This document shows positions 24,583 through 31,963 of a DNA stretch of 34,631 nucleotides, one piece after another (position 1 is the first letter of the stretch; every line of letters begins with the position of its first letter). The stretch is taken from contig JAFGJK010000064.1 in NCBI GenBank assembly GCA_016929135.1, positions 1 through 34,631 of the forward strand, in the 5' to 3' direction. The notes beneath the pieces were generated by a model. It had not been told where the DNA came from and did no database searches. It worked only from the letters and a program-made list of their open reading frames with translations. The position numbers were made by a program, and so were the translations under genes. Origin of the DNA: Spirochaetota bacterium. GTDB taxonomy: Bacteria; Spirochaetota; UBA4802; UBA5550.

Positions 24583-25850
24583 TGGCGGTACCTCTCCCTG
24601 CATTCGCGGTTGATCTTCGCCGAGCAGAAATCGCCGCACATGGTGCATGTCTCCGCGTCGTCGTGATGCGTTCCGCTGCGCATGTTCCTGGCCCGTTCCG
24701 GGTTGAAGGCGAGCCGGTACATGGAATCCCAGTCGAGGTTCGAGCGGGCTCGTGACATGTCGTCGTCCCGGTTTCGGGCGCCGGGGATGCCGCGCGCCAC
24801 ATCCGCGGCGTGCGCCGCGATCTTCGAAGCGATGACGCCGTCGATCACGTGCTGTACGTCCGGGAGCCCCAGGTGCTCCATGGGCGTGAGATAGCAGAGG
24901 AAGTCGGCGCCGTACCATGCGGCAAGGGCGCCGCCGATGGCGCCGGAGAGATGGTCGTAACCGGGGGAGCAGTCGGTAACCAGGGGCCCCAGAACGTAGA
25001 AGGGTGCCCCGTCGCAGTACTGCTTCTGCAACCTGATGTTCTCTTCGATCATGTGCAGCGGCACGTGCCCCGGGCCCTCGATCATCACCTGCACCCCCGC
25101 CTCGCGGGCGCGCCGGGCGAGCTCGCCCAGCAGCTTGAGCTCCTCGATCTGAGCTGCATCGGTCGCGTCGGCGAGACATCCGGGCCGCAGGCCGTCGCCG
25201 AGGCTCAGCGTCACATCGTGGCGCTTCGCCATGGCAAGGATCTCGTCGTACCTGGTGAAGAGCGGACTCTCCTTGCCGTGGTGCAGCATCCACTTGATCA
25301 GGAAGCTCCCACCGCGCGACACAACCCCCATGATGCGCTTCTCCAGGAGGGGGATGCACCTGCGGGTCACGCCGCAGTGCACGGTGATGAAATCCACGCC
25401 GTCATCGATATGGGTCCGCACGCTCTCCAGGAAGTCGTCCTCGGTTATCTTCGAAACGTCGGGTTGCCGCACGATGGCCTCGTAGATGGGTACTGTCCCC
25501 ACGGGGACGCGGGACTCGGCGAGCACCTTTTTACGCATCGCCCGGATGTCCCCGCCGGTGGAGAGATCCATTACCGCGTCAGCGCCGTAATGGATTGATG
25601 CCTGCAGCTTCCTGATCTCCATCTCGGGGTCGGTGTTGTAGTTCGAGGTGCCGATGTTGGCGTTGATCTTGATGGAGAGCCCGGTACCTATGCCGACCGG
25701 GACGCAGTCGTGCAGTCCGCTCTTCAGGATCACCGTTCGGCCGGCACCGATGTCGTCCCGTATCTCTTCCGCGGTGCGTGGCTCCGCCGCCGCCACCGTC
25801 GTCATCTCCGGTGAAATTCGCCTCTGTGTTGCATGTTCGATCTGTGTCAT
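24579..25850 (-). CDS. thiC: Phosphomethylpyrimidine synthase
   Basis: The product is 423 residues, the short form of ThiC without the long N-terminal domain of plant and enterobacterial enzymes. It turns aminoimidazole ribotide into hydroxymethylpyrimidine phosphate by radical S-adenosylmethionine chemistry. Motifs are KINANIGTS, AVMDLSTGGDI, TVPIYEA, DFITVHCGVT, EGPGHVPLHMIEEN, and the C-terminal cluster motif C402-x2-C405-x3-C409, one residue shorter than the textbook CX2CX4C. The ATG at 25850 has GAGGAGG 8 nt upstream and overlaps the thiE stop as ATGA. The related BzaF (hydroxybenzimidazole synthase) is excluded mainly by its thi neighbours. The cluster would be oxygen-sensitive, fitting an anaerobe. 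Confidence 0.96.
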   Translation of the reverse strand: MTQIEHATQRRISPEMTTVAAAEPRTAEEIRDDIGAGRTVILKSGLHDCVPVGIGTGLSIKINANIGTSNYNTDPEMEIRKLQASIHYGADAVMDLSTGGDIRAMRKKVLAESRVPVGTVPIYEAIVRQPDVSKITEDDFLESVRTHIDDGVDFITVHCGVTRRCIPLLEKRIMGVVSRGGSFLIKWMLHHGKESPLFTRYDEILAMAKRHDVTLSLGDGLRPGCLADATDAAQIEELKLLGELARRAREAGVQVMIEGPGHVPLHMIEENIRLQKQYCDGAPFYVLGPLVTDCSPGYDHLSGAIGGALAAWYGADFLCYLTPMEHLGLPDVQHVIDGVIASKIAAHAADVARGIPGARNRDDDMSRARSNLDWDSMYRLAFNPERARNMRSGTHHDDAETCTMCGDFCSAKINRECRERYRQ

Positions 25851-26455
25851 TGCTCGTACCTCCTCTGGATCTCTCGTATCGCCTTGGCAATGTCGGGACT
25901 CGTCACTACGGCCGAAATGGCGCATACCATGTCGGCGCCCGACGCGACGACCTGGTCGATATTATCAATGGTGATGCCGCCGATAGCAACGACGGGGATG
26001 CGGCACCGCGCCTTGATGTCCCGTATGGTGTCGGTCCCGCAGGGGGCGCCCGCGTCCTCCTTGGTTCCGGTGGCGAATATGGGGCTGACGCCCAGGTAGT
26101 CCGCGCCGGCCGCCTCCGCCTCGAGGGCCTCATTGACGTCGTGGACCGTGACCCCGACGATCTTGCCCGGCCCCAGCAGGCGGCGGGTCTCTTCGTAGGG
26201 GAGGTCCTCCTGGCCGATGTGTACTCCGTCGGCGTCCACCGCCAGGGCGATGTCGATGCGGTCGTTAATGAGAAACAGGGCAGGGGCGCACTCCCGCTTC
26301 AGGAGCATGGCCTCTTCATACATGTCGCGGGTGATATTCGACTTGTTGCGGTACTGGACGATGGAGACGCCTGCCGCGGCGGCCGCACGGACGTCGGAGA
26401 CGTTGCCGGCACGGCTGAGTGAGGCGTCCGTTATGAAATAGTATCCCTTCATCAT
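25847..26455 (-). CDS. thiE: Thiamine-phosphate synthase
   Basis: The product is 202 residues. It joins hydroxymethylpyrimidine pyrophosphate and thiazole phosphate into thiamine monophosphate. Family motifs are VSIVQYRNKS (pyrophosphate/substrate site), LFLINDRIDIALAVDADGVH, IGQEDLP, VGVTVHD, DYLGVSPIFATGTK and PVVAIGGIT. The start is ATG 26455, followed at once by a second ATG (26452), either of which could serve; AGAGGG lies just upstream inside thiM. It overlaps the end of thiM by 4 bp and the start of thiC by 4 bp, so all three are translationally coupled. A 56-codon in-frame extension upstream lies wholly in thiM and is rejected. No ThiD kinase is present in this operon to supply its pyrimidine substrate. 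Confidence 0.95.
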   Translation of the reverse strand: MMKGYYFITDASLSRAGNVSDVRAAAAAGVSIVQYRNKSNITRDMYEEAMLLKRECAPALFLINDRIDIALAVDADGVHIGQEDLPYEETRRLLGPGKIVGVTVHDVNEALEAEAAGADYLGVSPIFATGTKEDAGAPCGTDTIRDIKARCRIPVVAIGGITIDNIDQVVASGADMVCAISAVVTSPDIAKAIREIQRRYEQ

Positions 26456-27240
26456 GAAACCCTCTGCTGCGATTCGATTGTAGCCGGGGTAAGGGAGGCC
26501 ACGCGGTCGAAGAGCAGGGTCTTGAAGGTCCCCGGTCCCGCCGAATTCTCTGCCGCCAGCTCGGCGGCGATCTCGTAACAGACCAGCCCGGCCACCGCCG
26601 CCCGCGGAAGGTCCTCCGGACACGCCCCCGCAAAGGTGCCGAGGGCCGACGCGGCCATGCAGCCGGTTCCGACGACCCGCGACATTAGCTCGTGGCCGTT
26701 TTTCACCCTGTGGAGAACCCGCTCCCCCGCGACGATATCCTCCTCCCCCGTGACCACGACTACGCAGCGGCGTTCAGCGGCGAGAGCTCCTGCGATCTTC
26801 GCCATATCGCCGCCGACGCTCCCCGCATCGACGCCCTTGGTGTTTACCTGCTCCCCGGCGACGCGCGCGATCTCCGAGGCGTTCCCCTTGATGATGTCGA
26901 TTTTCGCCCCATCGAGCAGCGCGGCAACCATCCTGTCCCTGAAGGGCGTGGCCCCGGCGCCGCAGACGTCGAGGATCACCGGGGCCTTCTTGACGTTGGC
27001 CGCACGCGCGGCGAGCTTCATGCTGTCTATGACACCGGTGGTGAGCGTCCCGATGTTGAGCACCACCGCCGAGGCGAGGGATGCCATATCGGCCGCCTCT
27101 TCGGCTGCGTGGGCCATGACCGGCGACGCTCCGAAGGACTTGACCAGCTGGGCGCAGTCGTAGATGGTCACCCAATTGGTGATGTGATGGACCAGGGGCT
27201 GTTTCTCCCTGACGGTCCCAAGAAGCGATGCACAATCCAT
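26452..27240 (-). CDS. thiM: Hydroxyethylthiazole kinase
   Basis: The product is 262 residues, the usual length. It phosphorylates hydroxyethylthiazole with ATP, a salvage step feeding ThiE. Motifs are VHHITNWVTIYDCAQLVKSFGASPVMAHA near the N-terminus read as two adjacent blocks, LNIGTLT, PVILDVCGAGATPFR, IIKGNASEI and the ribokinase-like active site RVVGTGCMAASALGTFAG. The ATG at 27240 has AGGAGG 5-6 nt upstream. It is the first gene of the operon, about 140 nt after the TPP riboswitch, and overlaps thiE by 4 bp. With thiazole kinase present and no de novo thiazole genes (thiG, thiS, thiH) in the window, the local operon makes pyrimidine de novo and takes thiazole by salvage. Confidence 0.95.
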   Translation of the reverse strand: MDCASLLGTVREKQPLVHHITNWVTIYDCAQLVKSFGASPVMAHAAEEAADMASLASAVVLNIGTLTTGVIDSMKLAARAANVKKAPVILDVCGAGATPFRDRMVAALLDGAKIDIIKGNASEIARVAGEQVNTKGVDAGSVGGDMAKIAGALAAERRCVVVVTGEEDIVAGERVLHRVKNGHELMSRVVGTGCMAASALGTFAGACPEDLPRAAVAGLVCYEIAAELAAENSAGPGTFKTLLFDRVASLTPATIESQQRVS

Positions 27241-27382
27241 TGTTCCTCCTGAGTTCTGCCCGCCGACCCCTTTTCGTCCGGCCCTGTTCTCAAACCGTGA
27301 GATGAGCGCAGCAGGTGTGCGGGCTCCTGATACAATATGTACGATGGAGGTGATTATCGATAGGGAAGAGTTGATTATGCGG

Positions 27383-27462
27383 TTGGTGTCCCTACGCCGG
27401 CATTATCCGGATCAGGTTCAACGGGTATAATCTCAGGCTCCACTTCGGAACCACCCCAACAA
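27383..27462 (-). promoter_or_regulatory. TPP riboswitch (THI element)
   Basis: On the minus strand the conserved blocks appear in order: GGGGTG near the 5' end, CCTGAGATTATACCCGTTGA, ACCTGATCCGGATAATGCCG, then GCGTAGGGAC closing near the 3' end. These are the signature blocks of the thiamine-pyrophosphate-binding riboswitch. It heads the thiM operon, 140 nt before the thiM start. No strong terminator lies between it and thiM. A CACCTCC (27346-27352, read on the minus strand) could pair with the thiM ribosome binding site AGGAGGA (about 27244-27250), hinting at translational control. Confidence 0.94.
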
Positions 27463-27495
27463 GTATAATCAAATGAACTTTGTTTATTTTGTCAA
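27462..27495 (-). promoter_or_regulatory. Candidate promoter of the thi operon
   Basis: A perfect TTGACA (minus strand, 27490-27495) and a TATACT (27462-27467) precede the riboswitch, but the spacing is 22 bp, longer than normal; GATTAT (27465-27470) gives 19 bp. The TTGACA lies within the palindrome TTTTGT-CA-ACAAAA (27487-27500). Confidence 0.35.
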
Positions 27496-27632
27496 CAAAA
27501 TTGTGCGGTATCGCAGGGATTAACTCCTCGCCACCCCCTCTCAGGTGTCATCCACCGCAGCGGGTGCGTTCTGGCGTGGGGATACATTCTGATTACCCCG
27601 CATTTCCGGGCGGAACGGGGCAGGGGGGATGG

Positions 27633-27653
27633 AAACCCCCTTTCTCGCGGGGG
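27633..27653 (-). terminator. Hairpin downstream of the FecR gene (palindromic element copy 2)
   Basis: CCCCC (27636-27640) and GGGGG (27649-27653) flank TTTCTCGC; on the minus strand the stem is followed by a short TTT. It lies just past the stop of the FecR-domain gene. Its core CCCCCTTTCTCGCG is shared with 21019-21044. It is probably a weak terminator. Confidence 0.45.
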
Positions 27654-27658
27654 CTCTT

Positions 27659-28702
27659 CTATTCGTCGAAGTCGTTCATGTTGGGGAGGACACTCTTGAA
27701 TTTCGAATCGTCCATTATTTTTTGAAAGTCCCGGCGGTAGGTGCCCATGATCCTGTCATAGGCCTTCTTATAGGCCTCCTTCACCTCGGCAAGCGCCTTC
27801 ATATTCATTCTCTGCTGCTCCATCACCCGGTTGGACTCCTTCTTGACCTGGAGAAATCTCTGGTAGAGATCGGTCTCGGTGTCCCTGTAATGGTTCACCA
27901 GACGGTCGATGGCGCCCGAGGCGGATTCGTTCAGCATCATCTCGTCTTCGGATTTCTCTGCCAGGTTCTGGAGCTCCACACCAGCCTTCTTGAGCCTCTC
28001 CTTGTCGGTCTCCTTTGCGATCTGCGCACCCTCCCTGTCAAGGTACCGGTCGGCCTCCTTCGTGTTGTCGTCGAGACGCTGAATGTAGTCCGACATCCTT
28101 TCACTGCGCTCCTGGGGATTTGCATCGAAGCTTGCGTTTAGCTGTGAGAGCCACTCGTCGGTGGTCCCCTCCGGGTCCTCCTCCGGTGCCTTCGCCATCT
28201 CAGCCTCGCCATTTTCCCCTCTCTCCAGCTCTGTCTGGCCGTAGGGATTTCTCATGATGACCTTGCCGTCCTTCATATCGATCCTGGTATCGCCCCCCTT
28301 GCTCACCGTCATGGTGTATTCCGTGCCTCGCACCGCGGCGATAACCGTGGGGCTGTAGGTCTTCCTCCCACTCTTTATCATCTTGGCGAAGGAGGCGGAG
28401 AGATTGCCCGAAACGAGCGATACGCTGTCGGAACTGGGGATCCCCTTGCTGCCGATCTGGGCGGTGCTGTTCTCCTTAATCTGGATCTTGCTGCCGTCGC
28501 TATAGCTGACGTCTACGATTGCCCCCTTCCCGGTCTTCAGCATGTCGCCGCTCTGAAGCTGCTGGCCCATGGCGACCTTGGATTCCCTCCCCTTTCGGAG
28601 GAGCTTCACGTCCCCCAGGTAGAAGCCCACCTGCGCGGCGTCACTGGCCGACGGTGTGATAAGCGCGATTGCAAGGGCCGACAGGATTGCGTATTTCATC
28701 AT
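27659..28702 (-). CDS. Secreted FecR-domain protein with coiled-coil tail
   Basis: The product is 347 residues. The ATG at 28702 has AGGAG 8 nt upstream. Residues 1-22 are a signal peptide (YAILSALAIALITPSASDA). Residues about 25-150 form a FecR-type beta domain: GDVKLLRKGRESKVAMGQQL, then GDMLKTGKGAIVDVSYSDGS and VIAAVRGTEYTM. The rest (about 165-347) is strongly charged and helical with long heptad-like stretches rich in E, K and Q. FecR domains of this exported type, without a membrane helix or sigma-factor partner, are common in spirochaetes; their role is not established. It should be periplasmic or surface-bound. A good promoter (TTGTCA-N17-TATATT) precedes it at 28790-28818, so it is probably transcribed alone. 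Confidence 0.85.
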   Translation of the reverse strand: MMKYAILSALAIALITPSASDAAQVGFYLGDVKLLRKGRESKVAMGQQLQSGDMLKTGKGAIVDVSYSDGSKIQIKENSTAQIGSKGIPSSDSVSLVSGNLSASFAKMIKSGRKTYSPTVIAAVRGTEYTMTVSKGGDTRIDMKDGKVIMRNPYGQTELERGENGEAEMAKAPEEDPEGTTDEWLSQLNASFDANPQERSERMSDYIQRLDDNTKEADRYLDREGAQIAKETDKERLKKAGVELQNLAEKSEDEMMLNESASGAIDRLVNHYRDTETDLYQRFLQVKKESNRVMEQQRMNMKALAEVKEAYKKAYDRIMGTYRRDFQKIMDDSKFKSVLPNMNDFDE

Positions 28703-28789
28703 GGGTCACACTCCTATGTGCGCCGGCAGGCCCCTCTCTCGGGAACGAGCCGGTATTCCACACGTAAGGCTGAATATGATTATCTATAC

Positions 28790-28818
28790 AATATAAGGAC
28801 GGTGTTGCCGTATGACAA
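28790..28818 (-). promoter_or_regulatory. Promoter of the FecR-domain gene
   Basis: On the minus strand TTGTCA (28813-28818) and TATATT (28790-28795) are separated by exactly 17 bp, a near-consensus sigma-70 promoter. The transcript would start about 80 nt before the ATG at 28702. Confidence 0.6.
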
Positions 28819-28837
28819 GCACAATTCGCGTCCCGCC

Positions 28838-28866
28838 AGTACCCCCGGCATTACGCCGGGGGTACT
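28838..28866. terminator. Strong hairpin, 12-bp perfect stem
   Basis: AGTACCCCCGGC (28838-28849) pairs perfectly with GCCGGGGGTACT (28855-28866) around a 5-nt loop. It lies 16 bp past the stop of the 61-residue gene and before the FecR promoter, so it may end that transcript, but no T-run follows on either strand. It could instead protect the mRNA 3' end. Confidence 0.55.
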
Positions 28867-28882
28867 GATACGACATTGGACG

Positions 28883-29068
28883 TCAACGCACCCTTCTGGG
28901 GCCGGTATTCAGCTTCCTCAGCTGAACCTTTAGATTGGCTACGTCCGCCATGTAGTTGCCGAACATCGCGTGCAGACCCTTTCGCTTAGCCTCCACGGCG
29001 AGCTTCTCCTTTTTCTGAATCTCCAACGCAAGCTGTTCCACACGGTCATCTGTTCTCATAGCGTTCAT
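28883..29068 (-). CDS. Small coiled-coil protein, 61 residues
   Basis: The product is 61 residues. The start is well supported: GGAGG lies 7-8 nt before the ATG at 29068. The chain is mostly helical and charged, with heptad-like leucines and alanines (RVEQLALEIQKKEKLAVEAK, then NYMADVANLKVQLRKLN), and ends in a basic tail (TGPRRVR). There is no signal peptide and no cysteine, so it is probably cytoplasmic, perhaps an oligomeric or nucleic-acid-binding factor. The family is not recognised. It has its own near-consensus promoter (29234-29262), an unusually long structured leader of about 160 nt, and a strong hairpin downstream, so it appears to be a separately controlled gene in spite of its size. 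Confidence 0.65.
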   Translation of the reverse strand: MNAMRTDDRVEQLALEIQKKEKLAVEAKRKGLHAMFGNYMADVANLKVQLRKLNTGPRRVR

Positions 29069-29103
29069 TGTCTAACCTCCGACTCTTTTTTCGGGGTTTT
29101 CGT

Positions 29104-29212
29104 TTGACAACCGTGCGGTTTTTATATATTTTGTTTCATGGTTAGTTGCACAAGCGTCAAACGGGGGAATCCCCGGAACCCGGCCCCGCATTCGGTGCGG
29201 GGCCTTTCTTTT
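29104..29212 (+). ncRNA. Candidate small RNA, antisense to the leader of the 61-residue gene
   Basis: TTGACA (29104-29109) with TATTTT (29127-29132, 17-bp spacing) or TATATT (29125-29130, 15 bp) could start a plus-strand RNA near 29138. A small hairpin GGGG-AAT-CCCC (29164-29174) follows, then a textbook terminator: GGCCCCGC (29182-29189), GCGGGGCC (29197-29204) and TTTCTTTT (29205-29212). No plus-strand gene lies upstream to need this terminator. The RNA would be about 75 nt and complementary to the 61-residue gene's leader. Only the terminator is well supported. Confidence 0.4.
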
Positions 29213-29226
29213 GGTACCAAAAGAAA
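29205..29226. repeat. 22-bp perfect palindrome
   Basis: TTTCTTTTGGT (29205-29215) is followed directly by its reverse complement (29216-29226). It includes the T-tract of the plus-strand terminator and lies at the predicted start (about 29227) of the minus-strand transcript of the 61-residue gene. It may be an operator, or a hairpin at the very 5' end of that mRNA. Confidence 0.6.
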
Positions 29227-29233
29227 TCCAAAT

Positions 29234-29262
29234 AATATATAAACGAAGAGAGAAAACGTCAA
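29234..29262 (-). promoter_or_regulatory. Promoter of the 61-residue gene
   Basis: On the minus strand TTGACG (29257-29262) and TATATT (29234-29239) are spaced by exactly 17 bp. The transcript would begin near 29227 and carry a leader of about 160 nt with two hairpins. It is the same architecture as the FecR-gene promoter at 28790-28818. Confidence 0.6.
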
Positions 29263-29279
29263 CCGGCGGGCGATTTTTT

Positions 29280-29822
29280 TTATTTTTTTTGTAAGGGCCT
29301 GGTGCCGGCGGGGACGGATGCAATACCACCATCGATCAGGATGAATCTCCCGCTTCTGATGATATCGATGACCTTGTCGCAGAACTGCACCGAGAGGAGA
29401 CGGTGCGTCTCCTCTCCGCGGATCGTGAAGTCATGGATCTCCACACGCTCGAGCCCCCTGGGCGGCGCGATGCCGTATCCCCTGTAGGCGTAGGCGGGGA
29501 AATGAAATTCTGTCCGGTAGACGCGGTAGTAGTAGTACTCTTTGCCGTCGATGATATGGATCTTTTCCGGGCGGAACAGGGAGAGGAGGATGAAATCCTT
29601 TTTTTTATAATAGGAGATGACGCCTCCGCCCCCCCTGCCGTTCGGTACAGTGCCGCGGCTCAGTGCGCGTTTCCAGGAGTCTTTTGCCTTTCTGTATACC
29701 TCGGGGTTCTGTTCCTTCAGGTTCTTCACCCGCTTGTTGAGGGAGTACAGCACCGAGGCGATCATCTCCGTGATCAGTACCCTTTTTTCCAGAAGTGCCG
29801 AGTATTCGCTGGGAGTTCTCAT
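29280..29822 (-). CDS. Conserved-looking hypothetical protein
   Basis: The product is 180 residues. The ATG at 29822 has AGGGA about 6 nt upstream. There is no signal peptide. The N-terminal half is helical and basic (LLEKRVLITEMIASVLYSLN, KRVKNLKEQNPEVYRKAKDS); the C-terminal half looks beta-rich with many aromatic residues (GKEYYYYRVYRTEFHFPAYA) and ends RFILIDGGIASVPAGTRPLQ. Several RG/GG-rich spots occur (NGRGGGGVISYYKKKD). I recognise no family. It lies 111 bp after the guanylyltransferase gene on the same strand and may be the third gene of that operon. After the stop, the minus strand has a run of A and no terminator. The coding frame is supported by context rather than by homology. 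Confidence 0.6.
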   Translation of the reverse strand: MRTPSEYSALLEKRVLITEMIASVLYSLNKRVKNLKEQNPEVYRKAKDSWKRALSRGTVPNGRGGGGVISYYKKKDFILLSLFRPEKIHIIDGKEYYYYRVYRTEFHFPAYAYRGYGIAPPRGLERVEIHDFTIRGEETHRLLSVQFCDKVIDIIRSGRFILIDGGIASVPAGTRPLQKK

Positions 29823-29933
29823 CTGCCGTCCCTGTCATGCAAGGCTGCGCGCTACCTTCGAATGGGCGCCTGAGAGCTGGATTCCGCTCCCCCATGGGGG
29901 CGATCGACTGGGGAGAGAAAGCGCTTCCGGCTG

Positions 29934-30998
29934 TCAGGAATTCTTCATCCGCTCCACGACCTTCTTCACATCCTGGGATGAATCCTTGTCGATCACCAGG
30001 ATTTCGTCGCCCGCCTCCACCACCACGACGTTCGAGAGGCCCACGAGGGTGACACGCTTCCCCTCGGTGAAGACCGAACAGTCGCTGGAGTTAAGGAAGT
30101 GCGTCCGCTCCGGCTCTGGTGAGCGGTTGCCGTTTTCGTCAGGGGAGAGTATGTCGTCGATGGACTTCCAGCTCCCCAGATCGGCCCATCCGAAATCGGC
30201 GGGGATCACGGCGCGGTTGTCCGATTTCTCCATTATTCCCCTGTCTATGGAGACCGACTCGATTTCGTCGAATATCCTTTTCTTGATCGCCCAGGGTTCG
30301 CCGGTGCTCTTGGCGAACTCCTGGGGGTCGAGCTTCGCCAGAGGCTCGAAGGCGGCAACATGGCGGGGCATCAGGTTTTTGAAGGCCGAGATGATCGTGG
30401 AGGTCTTCCACACGAAGATGCCGCTGTTCCAGAAGAAGTTGCCCGCCTTCAGGTAGCTCCGTGCCCTGTCGATGTCGGGCTTTTCGACGAACTTTTCCAC
30501 CTTCAGGACGGTGTCCCCGTTTTCGGTCGCCTGAATGTAACCGTAGCCTGTTTCCGGGTAGCTGGGCCTGATGCCGATGGTGACCAGCTTGTCCTTTCTC
30601 GCCACCTCGACAGCCATGTCCAGCACGCGAAGGAATTCCTTCCTGTCGCTGATGTGATGATCCGCGGGGAGCACCACCATCACCGTATCGCTGGAGGCCC
30701 TGCTCAGATAGAGGGCCGCATAGAGGATGGCGGCCGACGTGTTCCTGGGCTTGGGCTCGGAGAGGACCACGGTGGGAATCCGGAAGGCTGCCATCTCGCT
30801 CCGTGAAAGATCCTCGTACCTGATGGAGGTGACGACGATGAACATGTCCGGAGAAAGGCTTGTGAGTCGTGAGGCCGTCTCGGATAGAAGGGAGCCGCTG
30901 CCTGAAAGGTTGTGGAACTGCTTGGGTTTCTCGTCCCTGCTGAGGGGCCAGAGCCTGGTGCCGGCCCCTCCTGCGATAATCACTGGAATTGATTTCAT
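29934..30998 (-). CDS. manC: Mannose-1-phosphate guanylyltransferase
   Basis: The product is 354 residues, a single-domain nucleotidyltransferase without the C-terminal isomerase domain of bifunctional enzymes. It makes GDP-mannose from mannose-1-phosphate and GTP for envelope polysaccharides. Motifs are the pyrophosphorylase signature GGAGTRLWPLSRDEKPKQF (10-28), SEPKPRNTSAAILYA, VLPADHHI (Mg-binding DH), TGYGYIQ, KFVEKPD, FFWNSGIFVW and DFGWADLGSW. The ATG at 30998 overlaps the stop of the lipoprotein gene as ATGA, so the two are translationally coupled. The downstream 180-residue gene may share the transcript. No other GDP-sugar genes are in the window. Confidence 0.94.
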   Translation of the reverse strand: MKSIPVIIAGGAGTRLWPLSRDEKPKQFHNLSGSGSLLSETASRLTSLSPDMFIVVTSIRYEDLSRSEMAAFRIPTVVLSEPKPRNTSAAILYAALYLSRASSDTVMVVLPADHHISDRKEFLRVLDMAVEVARKDKLVTIGIRPSYPETGYGYIQATENGDTVLKVEKFVEKPDIDRARSYLKAGNFFWNSGIFVWKTSTIISAFKNLMPRHVAAFEPLAKLDPQEFAKSTGEPWAIKKRIFDEIESVSIDRGIMEKSDNRAVIPADFGWADLGSWKSIDDILSPDENGNRSPEPERTHFLNSSDCSVFTEGKRVTLVGLSNVVVVEAGDEILVIDKDSSQDVKKVVERMKNS

Positions 30999-31963
30999 TG
31001 AAGATTAAATGCCCCTGATTCATCGAAATTGAGCGTGACCGGGCTCTGGGAAATGGATGCCGGTAGCGTCACCATCGTGCGCCCCTTCAGCGTGTACCTG
31101 CCGGTCTTCGCCCTGAAGGCCTGCAGCACCGAGGATCCCAGAGCTCGTGAGCTGAAGGTGTTGGAAACGCTGATCGTCGTGCCGGATCCGCCCTGCGAGA
31201 CGTCACGCGTCGTTCCCGAGAGCAACGGCGAGCCGTTCACGGCGAAATCGTAGCCGACATCGCTGAAGCCTAGTCTTGCCCTGGTCTGGTTTTTCAGCTC
31301 GATGTCAAAATCGACCTTCAGCTTCAGGTCAAGGTCGTCTGGGTCGATGATGCCGCTGGGCCGCTTCCCTGAGAGAATGTCGCTGAACATGCCGTATACC
31401 TGGTTGGGGTCCGCGGCCCTCTTCGCCGTGCGCGACAGCGACTCTTCGATCTGCGCCCTCGTCGGCATGTGTACCTTGAAATTGGCGATTCTCACCGAGG
31501 GCTTGATGGCCGGTATCTTGATCTCCTTCTTGTACCTGAAGGTGAGATCATCGTCGATGACCCCCTTCAGCTTGGGAAGGGGTATCACGATGGTGATGTC
31601 GGCCACGCAGTTAAGGTATTCCCGCTGTGTGTATTCCTGCACGATTTTCATGATGTCCGCGTACTTGAGGTTGATTCTGAAGGTGGTTGTCTCTTTCCCC
31701 ACGGCCTTGATTCTCAGTCCCTTCTTCGTGTCGGACCTGAACATCTGATGGCTTTCGACGAAAAAGACCAGACGAACGTCCTGGAGCTTCAGCGCAATGG
31801 GGTAGGGATTCGTGATGCCCACGTCCATTGCCAGGGTGATGTCCCTGAGGCTCAGAGAGTCGATCCCGAGCCGCTCCACAGCTGCCTGGGGGCGGCTGCT
31901 GAGATTCAGGGAGGCGCATGCCGCTATCGTGCAAAACAGTACAACTGGTGCGATCTTTTTCAT
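30995..31963 (-). CDS. LEA14/WHy-domain lipoprotein
   Basis: The product is 322 residues. The signal peptide carries a lipobox (FCTIAAC, lipidated Cys at 16), so the protein should be anchored to a membrane facing the periplasm. Two related beta-sandwich modules of the WHy/LEA14 kind are visible: LSLRDITLAMDVGITNPYPI with LKLQDVRLVF (about 35-70), and a second with LDLKLKVDFDIELKNQTRAR, LGFSDVGYDFAVNG and the terminal VTLPASISQSPVTLNFD (about 210-320). Such domains bind or stabilise proteins or lipids under desiccation in plants; the role in bacteria is unknown. The start ATG 31963 is preceded by a weak GGA. It is the first gene of a unit with manC (4-bp overlap). Confidence 0.82.
   Translation of the reverse strand: MKKIAPVVLFCTIAACASLNLSSRPQAAVERLGIDSLSLRDITLAMDVGITNPYPIALKLQDVRLVFFVESHQMFRSDTKKGLRIKAVGKETTTFRINLKYADIMKIVQEYTQREYLNCVADITIVIPLPKLKGVIDDDLTFRYKKEIKIPAIKPSVRIANFKVHMPTRAQIEESLSRTAKRAADPNQVYGMFSDILSGKRPSGIIDPDDLDLKLKVDFDIELKNQTRARLGFSDVGYDFAVNGSPLLSGTTRDVSQGGSGTTISVSNTFSSRALGSSVLQAFRAKTGRYTLKGRTMVTLPASISQSPVTLNFDESGAFNLQ

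Noticed and set aside
23620..25359. 579-residue fusion reading of thiL with an upstream domain
   Set aside because: The upstream part is an out-of-frame reading of thiC; the real thiL start is the GTG at 24582 overlapping the thiC stop.
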